Under the pieces are notes generated by a model. That model saw only the letters and a list, made by a program, of their open reading frames with translations, was not told where the DNA came from and ran no database searches. Made by a program: the position numbers and the translations under genes. 64,000 nucleotides of DNA from Quadrisphaera setariae (lineage in GTDB: Bacteria; Actinomycetota; Actinomycetes; Actinomycetales; Quadrisphaeraceae), in NCBI RefSeq assembly GCF_008041935.1, contig NZ_VKAC01000017.1, positions 25,961 to 89,960 on the forward strand, given 5' to 3'. This document shows, one piece after another, positions 17,642 to 25,968 of the stretch. Numbering within the stretch: position 1 is the stretch's first letter; each line of letters opens with the position of its first letter.

Positions 17642-18336
17642 TCGAGCAGACCGCCCTGGGAGGCCTGCTGCTCCGTCGCCGGCGGCGCCAGCAGCTCCTT
17701 GAGGGCCTCCTCGCTGTCCTGCACGGTGAGCAGGAGCAGCTGGTCGCGCCCCTCGAGGGCGTCGTCGGCCGACGGCGCGATCGGGCGCCCGGCCCGGATG
17801 ATGCCCACGAGGACGGTGTCCGGCGGCCACTCGACGTCGCCCACGCGGGTGCCCGACAGCGGCGAGGCCGCGGGCAGCGTGAGCTCGACCATGGCCGCGC
17901 CGCCCTGCTGGAAGGTGAACATCCTCACGAGGTCACCGATGGAGACGGCCTCCTCGACCAGCGCCGTCATGAGGCGCGGCGTCGACACCGCCACGTCGAC
18001 GCCCCAGGCCTCGTCGAACATCCACTCGTTCTTGGGGTTGTTCACCCGCGCCACGGTGCGCGGAACGCCGTACTCGGTCTTGGCCAGCAGGCTGGTGACG
18101 AGGTTGGCCTTGTCGTCCGCGGTCGCGGCCACCACGACGTCGGCGGTGTCGAGGGCGGCCTCGGACAGGCTGGACGTCTCGCAGGAGTCGGCCAGGAGCC
18201 AGTCGGCCTCGGGCACCGACTGCATCTTCATCGCCCGCGGGTCCCTGTCGATGAGGAGCACCTGGTGCCCGTTGCCGAGCAGCTCGCGGGCGATGGAGCG
18301 CCCCACGTTGCCCGCTCCGGCGATCACGACCCGCAC
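17635..18336 (-). CDS. ceoC: TrkA-family RCK protein (CeoC-like)
   Basis: This 233-residue regulator of potassium transport has an N-terminal RCK Rossmann domain (VVIAGAGNVGRSIA for the nucleotide, LIDRDPRAM with the ribose-binding Asp) and a C-terminal TrkA_C domain (about 140-220, including SPLSGTRVGDVEWPPDTVLVGI). It binds NAD(H) or ATP/ADP and gates a partner transporter. It lies 73 bp behind ceoB on the same strand, as Rv2692/Rv2691 in M. tuberculosis. No TrkH pore is encoded here; the adjacent candidate partner is the KimA-like permease at 19225. The start GTG at 18336 has GGGGGG about 5 nt upstream. Confidence 0.87.
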   Translation of the reverse strand: MRVVIAGAGNVGRSIARELLGNGHQVLLIDRDPRAMKMQSVPEADWLLADSCETSSLSEAALDTADVVVAATADDKANLVTSLLAKTEYGVPRTVARVNNPKNEWMFDEAWGVDVAVSTPRLMTALVEEAVSIGDLVRMFTFQQGGAAMVELTLPAASPLSGTRVGDVEWPPDTVLVGIIRAGRPIAPSADDALEGRDQLLLLTVQDSEEALKELLAPPATEQQASQGGLLDY

Positions 18337-18409
18337 GACGCCCCCCAGACCCTCGACACCCGCTCCGACCCGACCCGCGCCCTCCGGGCTCCCCGACCGC
18401 TCATGGACC

Positions 18410-19072
18410 TCACTCCTCGGCCGCGGGCGGCTGGACCAGCGACCGCTCCACGTCGGCGAGGTCGGCCGCGCGGGCGAGCAGGTGCACCTGGTCGCCGTCC
18501 TGGTGGACGGTGTCGGGCCCGGGCAGCAGCGCCCGCCCCAGCCTCACCACGTAGGCCACCCGAGCGCCCACGCGGGCCTCCAGCGCCGTCAGCCGGGTGC
18601 CCACCCACCCCGGGTGCACCTGCACCTGGGCCAGGGACAGCGTGCCGGTGGTGTCCGTGAACTCGCTCGTGGCGCCCTGCGGGAGGATCCGGCGGAGCAC
18701 CTGGTCGGCGGCCCACGGCACGGTGGCGACGGTGGGGATGCCGAGGCGCTCGTAGACCTCGGCGCGGCCCGGGTCGTAGATGCGGGCCACGACGTTGGTG
18801 ACGCCGAACGTCTCGCGGGCGACGCGCGCGGCGAGGATGTTGGAGTTGTCGCCGCTGCTGACGGCGGCGAAGGCGTCGGCGGACTCGATCCCGGCCTCGA
18901 CGAGGGTGTCCCGGTCGAAGCCGATGCCGGTCACGCGCTCGCCGTCGAACGCGCCGAGGCGCCGGAAGGCGTCCGGGTTCTGGTCGACCACCGTGACCAG
19001 GTGCCCCAGGGCGTCGAGCCTCAGGGCCAGGGCCGAGCCGACCCGGCCGCACCCCATGATGACCACGCGCAC
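18410..19072 (-). CDS. ceoB: TrkA-family RCK protein (CeoB-like)
   Basis: This 220-residue partner of ceoC has the RCK Rossmann domain with VVIMGCGRVGSALA and VVDQNPDAFRRL, and a C-terminal TrkA_C domain (from about 140; HPGWVGTRLTALEARVGARV). The diagnostic VIMGCGRVGS start of CeoB follows directly after the chosen GTG (19072-19070). A second in-frame GTG lies 6 nt on. The -10 TAGGTT ends 7 nt upstream, so the transcript is probably leaderless. It is divergent from the KimA-like permease; only about 150 bp separate the start codons, so they can share regulation. Confidence 0.87.
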   Translation of the reverse strand: MRVVIMGCGRVGSALALRLDALGHLVTVVDQNPDAFRRLGAFDGERVTGIGFDRDTLVEAGIESADAFAAVSSGDNSNILAARVARETFGVTNVVARIYDPGRAEVYERLGIPTVATVPWAADQVLRRILPQGATSEFTDTTGTLSLAQVQVHPGWVGTRLTALEARVGARVAYVVRLGRALLPGPDTVHQDGDQVHLLARAADLADVERSLVQPPAAEE

Positions 19073-19079
19073 ACCGGCG

Positions 19080-19085
19080 AACCTA
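19080..19085 (-). promoter_or_regulatory. -10 element of leaderless ceoB transcript
   Basis: TAGGTT on the minus strand ends 7 nt before the GTG at 19072, with no Shine-Dalgarno sequence. It faces away from the TACCAT element of the divergent permease. Confidence 0.6.
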
Positions 19086-19210
19086 CAGCGCGCGGCGGTG
19101 GTGCGACCGACGGGCCGCACCACCGGCACCACCCGCCGCCGAGCCCCCCGCCTCCCGGGTCCGGGTGCGCCTCCCGGGGCCGGACGCACCCCGCAGGCCC
19201 CCGCCCGGCC

Positions 19211-19216
19211 TACCAT
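19211..19216 (+). promoter_or_regulatory. -10 element of leaderless KimA-like permease transcript
   Basis: TACCAT ends 8 nt before the GTG at 19225 and no ribosome-binding site is visible. Confidence 0.55.
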
Positions 19217-19224
19217 CGACGCTC

Positions 19225-21267
19225 GTGCCCATCACGGACGCGGTGAAGCGGCTGCTCGTCGGTCGCCCGGTGCGCAGCGACAAGCTCAACGAGACGCTGC
19301 TGCCCAAGCGCATCGCGCTGCCGGTGTTCGCCTCCGACGCCCTGAGCTCGGTCGCCTACGCCCCCGACGAGATCCTGCTCACCCTCGCCATCGCCGGTGC
19401 GGGTGCCTACCTGCTCTCACCCTGGATCGCGCTCGTCGTCGTCCTGGTGCTGGTGGTCGTGGTCTCGTCCTACCGGCAGAACGTGCACGCCTACCCCTCC
19501 GGCGGCGGCGACTACGAGGTGGTGACCACCAACCTCGGCCGCACCGGCGGCGTCACGGTGGGCGCCGCGCTGCTGTGCGACTACACGCTGACGGTGGCCG
19601 TGTCGGTGTCCTCCGGCGCCCAGTACGCCACCGCCGCCCTGCCGTTCCTCAACGGCCACGAGGTGCTCCTGGCGGTCGCCGTCGTCGTCGTCCTCACCAC
19701 CCTGAACCTGCGCGGCGTCCGGGAGTCGGGCACCGCCTTCGCCATCCCCACCTACGTGTTCATGGGCGCCATCGGGGTCATGGCGCTGGTGGGCGGGACC
19801 CGCTACGTCCTCGGCGACCTGCCGCCCGCCGAGAGCGCCGGCCTGAGCCTCATCGCCGAGCCCGGCTACGAGGCGGGCCTGACCGGCCTGGGCGGGGCGC
19901 TGCTGCTGGCCCGGGCGTTCTCCTCCGGCTGCGCGGCGCTCACCGGCGTGGAGGCCATCAGCAACGGCGTGCCGGCCTTCCGCAAGCCCAAGAGCAGGAA
20001 CGCGGCGACGACGCTGGCCCTGCTGGGCGGCATCAGCATCGTCATGCTCTTCAGCATCATCCTGCTGGCCCGGGCCACCGGCGTGCAGTTCGCCGAGGAC
20101 CCCGCCATCCAGCTGATCCGGAACGGCGCGCCCGTGGGCGACAGCTACGTGCAGGACCCGGTGATCGGCCAGATCGCCCAGTCGGTGTTCTCCGGCTTCG
20201 CGCCGGCGTTCTACCTCGTGACCATCGCCACCGGCGTGATCCTGGTGCTGGCCGCCAACACCGCCTTCAACGGCTTCCCGGTGCTCGCCTCGATCCTGGC
20301 GCGCGACGGCTTCCTGCCGCGGCAGATGAACACCCGCGGCGACCGCCTCGCGTTCAGCAACGGGATCATCGCCCTCGCCGGCGTCGCGATCGTGCTCATC
20401 GTGGCCTTCGACGCTCAGGTCACCAAGCTCATCCAGCTCTACGTGGTGGGCGTGTTCATCTCCTTCACCATGAGCCAGACCGGCATGGTCAAGCACTGGA
20501 CCCGGCTGCTCGCCACCGAGAGCGACCCGCGCGAGCGGGCCCGCATGGTGCGCTCGCGCATCATCAACACCGTCGGTGTGGCGATGACCGGCTCGGTGCT
20601 CGTCATCGTGCTCATCACCAAGTTCACCCGCGGTGCCTGGATCACGCTGCTGGGGATGGCGGTGCTCTTCGTGATCATGCGCGCCATCCGCAAGCACTAC
20701 GACCGGGTCGCGCAGGAGCTGGCGGTGGAGGCGACGCCGGCGGTGAAGCTGCTGCCGTCGAAGGTGCACGCCATCGTCCTGGTGTCCAAGGTGCACCGCC
20801 CCACGCTGCGCGCGCTGGCGTACGCCCGGGTCTCGCGGCCCTCGGTGCTGGAGGCGCTCACGGTGGACGTGGAGCCGGAGGCGACGGCGGCGCTGCAGCG
20901 CCAGTGGGACGCGCTGGACCTGCCGGTGCCGCTCAAGGCGCTGGAGTCGCCCTACCGCGAGATCACCCGGCCGATCGTCCAGTACGTGCGCGACCTGCGC
21001 CGGGAGTCACCCCGCGACCTCGTGGTGGTCTACATCCCCGAGTACGTCGTGGGGCACTGGTGGGAGCAGGTGCTCCACAACCAGACGGCGCTGCGCCTCA
21101 AGGGGCGCCTGCTGTTCACCCCCGGCGTGGTGGTGGCCAGCGTGCCGTTCCAGCTGAGCTCCTCGGCGGGCGCCGAGGACCGCTGGCGCGGACCAGCGGC
21201 CGGGTCGGTGCGCCAGGGCGCCGTGACGGCCCAGACGACGTCAGACCACGAGGGGGAGACCCGGTGA
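19225..21267 (+). CDS. APC-superfamily permease, KimA-type potassium importer
   Basis: This 680-residue protein has about 12 membrane spans and a roughly 190-residue cytoplasmic C-terminal domain. It matches Bacillus subtilis KimA (YdaO), a proton-coupled high-affinity K+ importer, along its whole length: FASDALSSVAY, SYRQNVHAYPSGGGDY, LLCDYTLTVAVS, AFSSGCAALTGVEAISN, RGDRLAFSNGII, YVVGVFISFTMSQTGM, and at the end LHNQTALRLKGRLLF. From memory of the KimA structure, the K+ ligands D36, Y43, D117, T121, T230 and Y377 all have counterparts (D38, Y45, D119, T123 here, plus the Thr and Tyr in the later motifs). Databases usually call this family amino-acid permease. Divergent ceoB and ceoC support a potassium role. 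The stop overlaps the next start (GTGA). Confidence 0.85.
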   Translation: MPITDAVKRLLVGRPVRSDKLNETLLPKRIALPVFASDALSSVAYAPDEILLTLAIAGAGAYLLSPWIALVVVLVLVVVVSSYRQNVHAYPSGGGDYEVVTTNLGRTGGVTVGAALLCDYTLTVAVSVSSGAQYATAALPFLNGHEVLLAVAVVVVLTTLNLRGVRESGTAFAIPTYVFMGAIGVMALVGGTRYVLGDLPPAESAGLSLIAEPGYEAGLTGLGGALLLARAFSSGCAALTGVEAISNGVPAFRKPKSRNAATTLALLGGISIVMLFSIILLARATGVQFAEDPAIQLIRNGAPVGDSYVQDPVIGQIAQSVFSGFAPAFYLVTIATGVILVLAANTAFNGFPVLASILARDGFLPRQMNTRGDRLAFSNGIIALAGVAIVLIVAFDAQVTKLIQLYVVGVFISFTMSQTGMVKHWTRLLATESDPRERARMVRSRIINTVGVAMTGSVLVIVLITKFTRGAWITLLGMAVLFVIMRAIRKHYDRVAQELAVEATPAVKLLPSKVHAIVLVSKVHRPTLRALAYARVSRPSVLEALTVDVEPEATAALQRQWDALDLPVPLKALESPYREITRPIVQYVRDLRRESPRDLVVVYIPEYVVGHWWEQVLHNQTALRLKGRLLFTPGVVVASVPFQLSSSAGAEDRWRGPAAGSVRQGAVTAQTTSDHEGETR

Positions 21268-22664
21268 GCACCCAGCACACGCCCGACCAGACCGACCAGG
21301 ACGACCAGGACGACCAGGACGACTCCGGGTCTCCGGTGGGCCTGGAGGTGGAGGTCGAGGTGGGCGCGGTCGCCCACGGCGGCCACTGCGTGGCCCGCCA
21401 CGAGGGCCGCGTGCTCTTCGTGCGCCACGCGCTGCCCGGTGAGCGGGTGGTGGCGCGCGTCACCGAGGGCGCCCCCCGGGACAGCTTCTGGCGCGCCGAC
21501 GCCGTGGCCGTGCTGCGCCCCTCGCCCGACCGCGTGACGCCGCCGTGCCCGTGGTCCGGTCCGGGCCGGTGCGGGGGCTGCGACTGGCAGCACGCGGCCG
21601 TCCCCGCCCAGCGGGCGCTCAAGGCCGCCGTGCTCACCGAGCAGCTGGAGCGCCTCGCGGGGCTGGACGCCGCCGCTCTGGCGGGCGTCGTCGGTGAGGG
21701 CGGGCTCGTGGTGGAGGCCGTGGACGGCGACGGCGTGGACGTCGAGGAGGGGCTGCGCTGGCGCACGCGCGTGCAGTACGCCGTCGGCCCGGGCGGCCGC
21801 CTCGGGCTGCGCGAGCACCGCTCCCACCGCGTGGTGGAGGTGGACGACTGCCGCATCGCCGCCCCGCGCGCCGCGGAGGTGGACCCCCGCGCCGTGACCT
21901 GGCCCGGCGCCGAGGCCGTGGAGGTGGTGGCCCCCCAGGCCGGCGAGGACCGCCTGCTCGTGGTCACCCCCCGCCGCACCGGCGACGGGCAGGGCCGCCG
22001 GCTGCGGCTGCCGACGCCGCCCGTGCCGTCGTCCCTGGCGGTGGTGGGCGACGAGGGCCTGGCGCGCGTGCGCGGCCGCACCTGGGTGGCCCAGGAGGTG
22101 GCGCTGCCCCGCGGGCCGCGCACGTTCCGGGTGACGGGCTCCGGCTTCTGGCAGGTGCACCCGGGCGCCGCGGAGGCGCTCGCGGGTGCTGTGGTCGCCT
22201 TCGCCGGGCTCGCCCCGGGCGACGCCGTGGCGGACCTGTACGCCGGTGCGGGGCTGCTCACCGCGGCCCTCGCCGAGGAGGTCGGCGAGCAGGGGCGCGT
22301 CGTCAGCGTCGAGGGTGACGCCCGCGCCGTGGCCGACGCCCGCCGCAACCTGCGCGACCTCCCGCAGGTGCGCGTGCTCCCCGGACGCGTGGACCGGGCG
22401 CTGTCCGCGCTGGCTGCGGACGGCGAGTCCGTCGACGTCGTGGTGCTCGACCCGCCCCGCGTCGGCGCCCGCCGCGGCGTGCTGGAGCGGGTGGCCGCAC
22501 TGGCGCCCCGCACCGTGGTCCACGTCGCCTGCGACCCGGCGGCGCTGGCCCGCGACGTCGCCGTCCTCGCCGAGCTGGGCTACCGCCTCGACGCGCTGCG
22601 CGCGTTCGACCTGTTCCCGCAGACCCACCACGTGGAGGCCGTCGCGCGCTTCGCGCGCGCCTGA
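21264..22664 (+). CDS. TrmA/RumA-family 5-methyluridine RNA methyltransferase with TRAM domain
   Basis: This 466-residue SAM-dependent enzyme corresponds to Rv2689c. After an acidic repeat (DQD units), a TRAM RNA-binding domain (about 24-85) leads to the iron-sulfur motif C95 ... C103-x2-C106 with a fourth Cys likely in VDDCRIA. The SAM site is VADLYAGAGLLTAALA, the metal-independent catalytic loop VVLDPPRVGARRG, and the nucleophile Cys is in HVACDPAALARD. The target could be tRNA U54 or rRNA; the family cannot tell. The first 20 residues are coded by three tandem copies of a 9-nt unit (21294-21320). It is translationally coupled to the permease. Confidence 0.86.
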   Translation: MSTQHTPDQTDQDDQDDQDDSGSPVGLEVEVEVGAVAHGGHCVARHEGRVLFVRHALPGERVVARVTEGAPRDSFWRADAVAVLRPSPDRVTPPCPWSGPGRCGGCDWQHAAVPAQRALKAAVLTEQLERLAGLDAAALAGVVGEGGLVVEAVDGDGVDVEEGLRWRTRVQYAVGPGGRLGLREHRSHRVVEVDDCRIAAPRAAEVDPRAVTWPGAEAVEVVAPQAGEDRLLVVTPRRTGDGQGRRLRLPTPPVPSSLAVVGDEGLARVRGRTWVAQEVALPRGPRTFRVTGSGFWQVHPGAAEALAGAVVAFAGLAPGDAVADLYAGAGLLTAALAEEVGEQGRVVSVEGDARAVADARRNLRDLPQVRVLPGRVDRALSALAADGESVDVVVLDPPRVGARRGVLERVAALAPRTVVHVACDPAALARDVAVLAELGYRLDALRAFDLFPQTHHVEAVARFARA

Positions 22665-22683
22665 GGGGTTCGCGCTCCGTGCG

Positions 22684-22715
22684 CCCCTGACGGCCCCCGC
22701 GGGGGCCGTCAGGGG
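22684..22715. terminator. Perfect 32-bp palindromic terminator
   Basis: The arms CCCCTGACGGCCCCCG and CGGGGGCCGTCAGGGG are perfectly complementary (16 bp, no spacer). It lies between the convergent methyltransferase and siderophore-binding-protein genes and overlaps the stop codon of the latter (22709-22711), so it probably ends transcription in both directions. Confidence 0.75.
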
Positions 22716-23746
22716 GAGACGGTCTCCAGCTGCGGCACCAGCTGCTCCAGCGCGTACTGGGTGGCCAGCGTGGTGCCGAGGGAGAACGCCGAGCTCGTGT
22801 CCCCGTCGATGACGAGCGCGTGCTCCGCGGTCACGGCGGGCAGCGCGTTCCAGGCGGCGTCGCCGGTGATGTCGGTGGTGGGGATGAAGATCGGGAAGGC
22901 GACGACGACGTCGGCGTCGAGCAGGTCCAGCTGCTCGGTGGAGACGTCGACGCTGAACCCGCCGCTGTTGGCGGGCAGCGCCGCGATCTTCGGGTTCTGC
23001 TGGAAGCCGAGGGCCTCCATGAACTCCACGCGCCCGCCCAGCGGGTCCGTGCCCTCCCCGCCCGGCGCTGCGACGTAGGCGCCCCACCCGTTGGAGGTCT
23101 TCGTGGCCACGGTGGCGGTGCGGCCCTTCCACTGCGGGTGGTCGGCGGCGGCCTGCTCGAAGGCGGCGCGCAGCTCCTCGAGCAGCTGCTGGCCCTCGGC
23201 CTGCTTGCCCAGGGCGGTGGAGACCAGCTCCACCTGCTGGCCCGTGGTGGTGAGGTAGCTGTCGCCGCCGGTGGGCACGCCGACGGTCTTCGCGATCTGC
23301 GAGAGCCGCTCGTAGCGGGCCTGGTCGCCGGAGCTCTTGGTGTCGAGGATGAGGTCGGGCTTGAGCGCGGCGATCGCCTCGTAGGACGGCTCCAGCGTCT
23401 CGATGATCACCGGCGCCGTCGTGTAGAGCCCCTTCGCCCACGGGCCGACGCCCTCGCCGCCGAAGCCCAGCCAGTCGGAGGCGCCGACGGGCTGCACGCC
23501 CAGGGCGAGCGCCGTCTCGGCGTCCCCCCAGCCCAGGGCGACGACGCGCTGCGGAGCGGCGGTGATGGTCACGTCGCCGAACTTCGTCTGCACGGTGGCG
23601 GGGAACGCCCCGCCAGCAGAGCCCGCCGCGCCGGAGGGGACCGCGCTGGAGGCGCCCTCGGAGGCGGTGCTCCCGGAGGAGCACGCGGCGAGCGCCGCGG
23701 CGATCGCGGAGGCGGGGACGAGGGCGAGCAGGTCGCGGCGGCGCAC
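22709..23746 (-). CDS. Iron-siderophore ABC transporter substrate-binding lipoprotein
   Basis: This 345-residue cluster-B (FecB/FhuD/FepB-like) binding protein has an N-terminus RRRDLLAL, a hydrophobic helix and a lipobox LAAC with the lipidated Cys at 22; the twin arginines hint at Tat export. The mature part has PQRVVALGWGDAETALALGVQPVGASDW (lobe 1), LKPDLILD, and lobe 2 with LDADVVVAFPIF. The ligand is likely a ferric siderophore. It is divergent from the two permease genes and shares the IdeR/DmdR1-like box at 23807-23827 with them, so iron should repress it. Confidence 0.88.
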   Translation of the reverse strand: MRRRDLLALVPASAIAAALAACSSGSTASEGASSAVPSGAAGSAGGAFPATVQTKFGDVTITAAPQRVVALGWGDAETALALGVQPVGASDWLGFGGEGVGPWAKGLYTTAPVIIETLEPSYEAIAALKPDLILDTKSSGDQARYERLSQIAKTVGVPTGGDSYLTTTGQQVELVSTALGKQAEGQQLLEELRAAFEQAAADHPQWKGRTATVATKTSNGWGAYVAAPGGEGTDPLGGRVEFMEALGFQQNPKIAALPANSGGFSVDVSTEQLDLLDADVVVAFPIFIPTTDITGDAAWNALPAVTAEHALVIDGDTSSAFSLGTTLATQYALEQLVPQLETVSP

Positions 23747-23806
23747 GAGGGTCTCCAGGTGTCGGACGGGCTGGGGACGACGACGAGCGCCGCCGAGATC
23801 TCCCCT

Positions 23807-23827
23807 GTGAGGTCAGGCTAACCTCAC
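23807..23827. promoter_or_regulatory. IdeR/DmdR1 (DtxR-family) iron box
   Basis: The palindrome GTGAGGT-CAGGCTA-ACCTCAC lies between the divergent binding-protein and permease genes. Its inner 19 bases match the actinobacterial iron-box consensus TTAGGTTAGGCTAACCTAA at 16 positions, including the whole AGGCTAACCT core. Fe(II)-loaded IdeR/DmdR1 bound here would repress both directions. A third half-site GTGAGG (23832-23837) follows and overlaps the ribosome-binding site of the permease. Confidence 0.88.
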
Positions 23828-23842
23828 GCCTGTGAGGACGGC

Positions 23843-24871
23843 ATGACCAGGGCACGACGGCGCCGCGCGGCGCTGCTCGTGCTGGCCGCCGGACTCGTCG
23901 TTGCGGTCTGGCTGAGCCTGGCCGTCGGCTCGCGCCAGGTGCCCGTCGGTGCTGTCGTCGACGCACTGGCCTCGGCGCTGCGCGGTGGCAGCGCGCCGGT
24001 GGGCACGGACGCCTCCGTCGTCGTCGACCAGCGGCTGCCCCGGACGGTGCTCGGCCTGGCGGCCGGGGCCGCCCTGGGGGTCTCGGGCGCCCTGGTGCAG
24101 GCCGTGACGCGCAACCCCCTGGCCGACCCGGGCATCCTCGGCGTCACCGCCGGGGCGTCGTTCGCCGCCGCGGTCGCGGTGGGCGTGCTGGGGGCCTCGG
24201 CCACGGGCGGCGGCGTGTGGGCGGCGCTGCTGGGCGCCCTGCTCGCCACCGTCCTCGTGCAGCTGGTCGGCGCCTCGGCGCCGGGCAGCGGCGGGCGCGG
24301 CTCACCGGTGCAGCTGCTGCTGGCCGGACTGGCGCTCGGAGCGGTGCTCGCGGGCCTGACGTCGGCGCTGCGCCTGTCCGACCCGCGGGCCTTCTCGGCG
24401 CTGGTGGTGTGGGAGAGCGGGAACCTCGCCGACCGCGGCTGGGCCGGGCTCGAAGCGGTCTGGCCGCTGCTGGCCGCCGGGCTGGTGGTGGCGCTGGCGC
24501 TGGCCCCGGCGCTCAACGCCGTGGCCCTCGGGGACGACCTCGCCCAGGCCCTCGGCGCGCGGGTCTGGCTGGTGCGCGTCGCAGCCGTGGGAGCGGTGGC
24601 GCTGCTGGCGGGCGGCGCGACCGCGGCGGCCGGGCCGATCGCCTTCGTCGGGCTCGTGGTGCCGCACGTCGTCCGCTGGGCGGTCGGACCCGACCAGCGC
24701 TGGCTGGTGGCCTGCTGCGCCTTCGCGGCGCCGGTGCTGCTGCTCCTGGCCGACGTCGTCGGCCGCGTGGTGCTGCGCCCGGGGGAGCTGCCCGCCGGCG
24801 TGGTCACCGCCGCCCTCGGCGCCCCCGTGCTCGTCGCGCTGGTCCGCCGCCAGCGGGTGCCCGCCCCGTGA
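23843..24871 (+). CDS. FecCD-family siderophore ABC permease 1
   Basis: This 342-residue protein has about nine or ten membrane spans. The family features are RLPRTVLGLAAGAALGVSGAL, AVTRNPLADPGILGVTAGA (coupling region), LLLAGLALGAVLAGL, and the C-terminal GPIAFVGLVVPHVVRW motif that contacts the ATPase. It forms a heterodimer with permease 2 and works with the ATPase at 25965 and the lipoprotein at 22709. The ATG at 23843 follows GAGG at 23834-23837. Permease 2 starts inside its stop codon (GTGA). Confidence 0.9.
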   Translation: MTRARRRRAALLVLAAGLVVAVWLSLAVGSRQVPVGAVVDALASALRGGSAPVGTDASVVVDQRLPRTVLGLAAGAALGVSGALVQAVTRNPLADPGILGVTAGASFAAAVAVGVLGASATGGGVWAALLGALLATVLVQLVGASAPGSGGRGSPVQLLLAGLALGAVLAGLTSALRLSDPRAFSALVVWESGNLADRGWAGLEAVWPLLAAGLVVALALAPALNAVALGDDLAQALGARVWLVRVAAVGAVALLAGGATAAAGPIAFVGLVVPHVVRWAVGPDQRWLVACCAFAAPVLLLLADVVGRVVLRPGELPAGVVTAALGAPVLVALVRRQRVPAP

Positions 24872-25968
24872 GCGCGCCGACCGCTCTCAAGGGTGGCCGC
24901 CTGCCGCTGGTCGGCCTGCGGGTGCACCGCAGGCCGCTGGTCGTCGGCCTCCTGGTGGCCGCCGCGTGCGCCGCGCTCGCCGTCATCGCCCTCGGCACCG
25001 GTGACTACCCGCTCACCCCTGCGCAGGTGCTCACCGCCGCCCTGGACCCCGGCGCCGGGTTCGAGCGCACGATCGTGCTCGAGTGGCGGCTCCCGCGCGT
25101 GCTGGCGGCCCTCGCGTTCGGCGCCGCGCTGGGCGCCTCCGGGGCGGTGTTCCAGTCGCTCACGCGCAACCCGCTGGGCTCGCCCGACGTCATCGGCTTC
25201 TCCACCGGCGCGTACACCGGGGCGCTGCTCTCGCTCACCGTGCTGACCGGCGCCAGCGCCTCCTTCTCCGCCACCACCGGCTCGGCCACCGGCTCCACCG
25301 GTGGCGGGGTCTCCACGACCGTCGGTGCGCTGGCGGGCGGCATGCTCACCGCCGCCGCCGTCTACGCCCTCGCCCGCGTGCACGGCTCGGTGCAGGGGTA
25401 CCGCCTCGTCGTCGTCGGCATCGCCGCCACGGCGGTGCTCCACGCCGCGAACACCTACCTGCTGCTGCGCGCCCAGACCGAGGTGGCCATGGCCGGCGCG
25501 GTCTGGGGCGCCGGCTCCCTGTCGCTGGTGGGCTGGGACGACCTGCGGTGGGCGCTCGCGGTGCTGGTCGTCCTGCTGCCGCTGCTGGCCCTGCTCTCGA
25601 CGGCGCTGCGACAGCTGGAGCTCGGCGACGACGCCGCCGGCGCCCACGGCGTCCCCGTGGAGCGGGCGAGGCTGGCGCTCGTCGTCGTCGGCGTCGCCCT
25701 GGTGTCGGTGGTGACCGCGAGCACCGGGCCGATCGCCTTCGTGGCGCTCGCCGCGCCGCAGGTCGCGCGGCTGGCGATGCGCGGGGCGGGTCTGCCGCTG
25801 ACGGGGTCGGCGCTGGTGGGGTCGCTGCTGCTGCTCTCGGCGGACCAGGTGGCCCAGCGGTTCGCCTCCGGGGTGCCCGTGGGCGTGGTGACGGTGGTGG
25901 GCGGTGGGGTGTACCTGCTGGTGCTGCTGCTGGTCCGCGGCCGGCCGAGGGGGAGGGGAGCGGTGTGA
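24868..25968 (+). CDS. FecCD-family siderophore ABC permease 2
   Basis: This 366-residue paired permease has EWRLPRVLAALAFGAALGASGAVFQSLTRNPLGSPDVIG split over residues 72-110 as RLPRVLAALAFGAALG and SLTRNPLGSPDVIGF, a Ser/Thr/Gly-rich periplasmic loop near residue 130-150, and the ATPase-contact motif GPIAFVALAAPQVARL. The loop SATTGSATGSTGG is unusual for the family and may lie at the binding-protein face. GTG at 24868 overlaps the previous stop by 4 nt, and the next gene starts at 25965 in the same way, giving three coupled genes. Confidence 0.9.
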   Translation: MSAPTALKGGRLPLVGLRVHRRPLVVGLLVAAACAALAVIALGTGDYPLTPAQVLTAALDPGAGFERTIVLEWRLPRVLAALAFGAALGASGAVFQSLTRNPLGSPDVIGFSTGAYTGALLSLTVLTGASASFSATTGSATGSTGGGVSTTVGALAGGMLTAAAVYALARVHGSVQGYRLVVVGIAATAVLHAANTYLLLRAQTEVAMAGAVWGAGSLSLVGWDDLRWALAVLVVLLPLLALLSTALRQLELGDDAAGAHGVPVERARLALVVVGVALVSVVTASTGPIAFVALAAPQVARLAMRGAGLPLTGSALVGSLLLLSADQVAQRFASGVPVGVVTVVGGGVYLLVLLLVRGRPRGRGAV

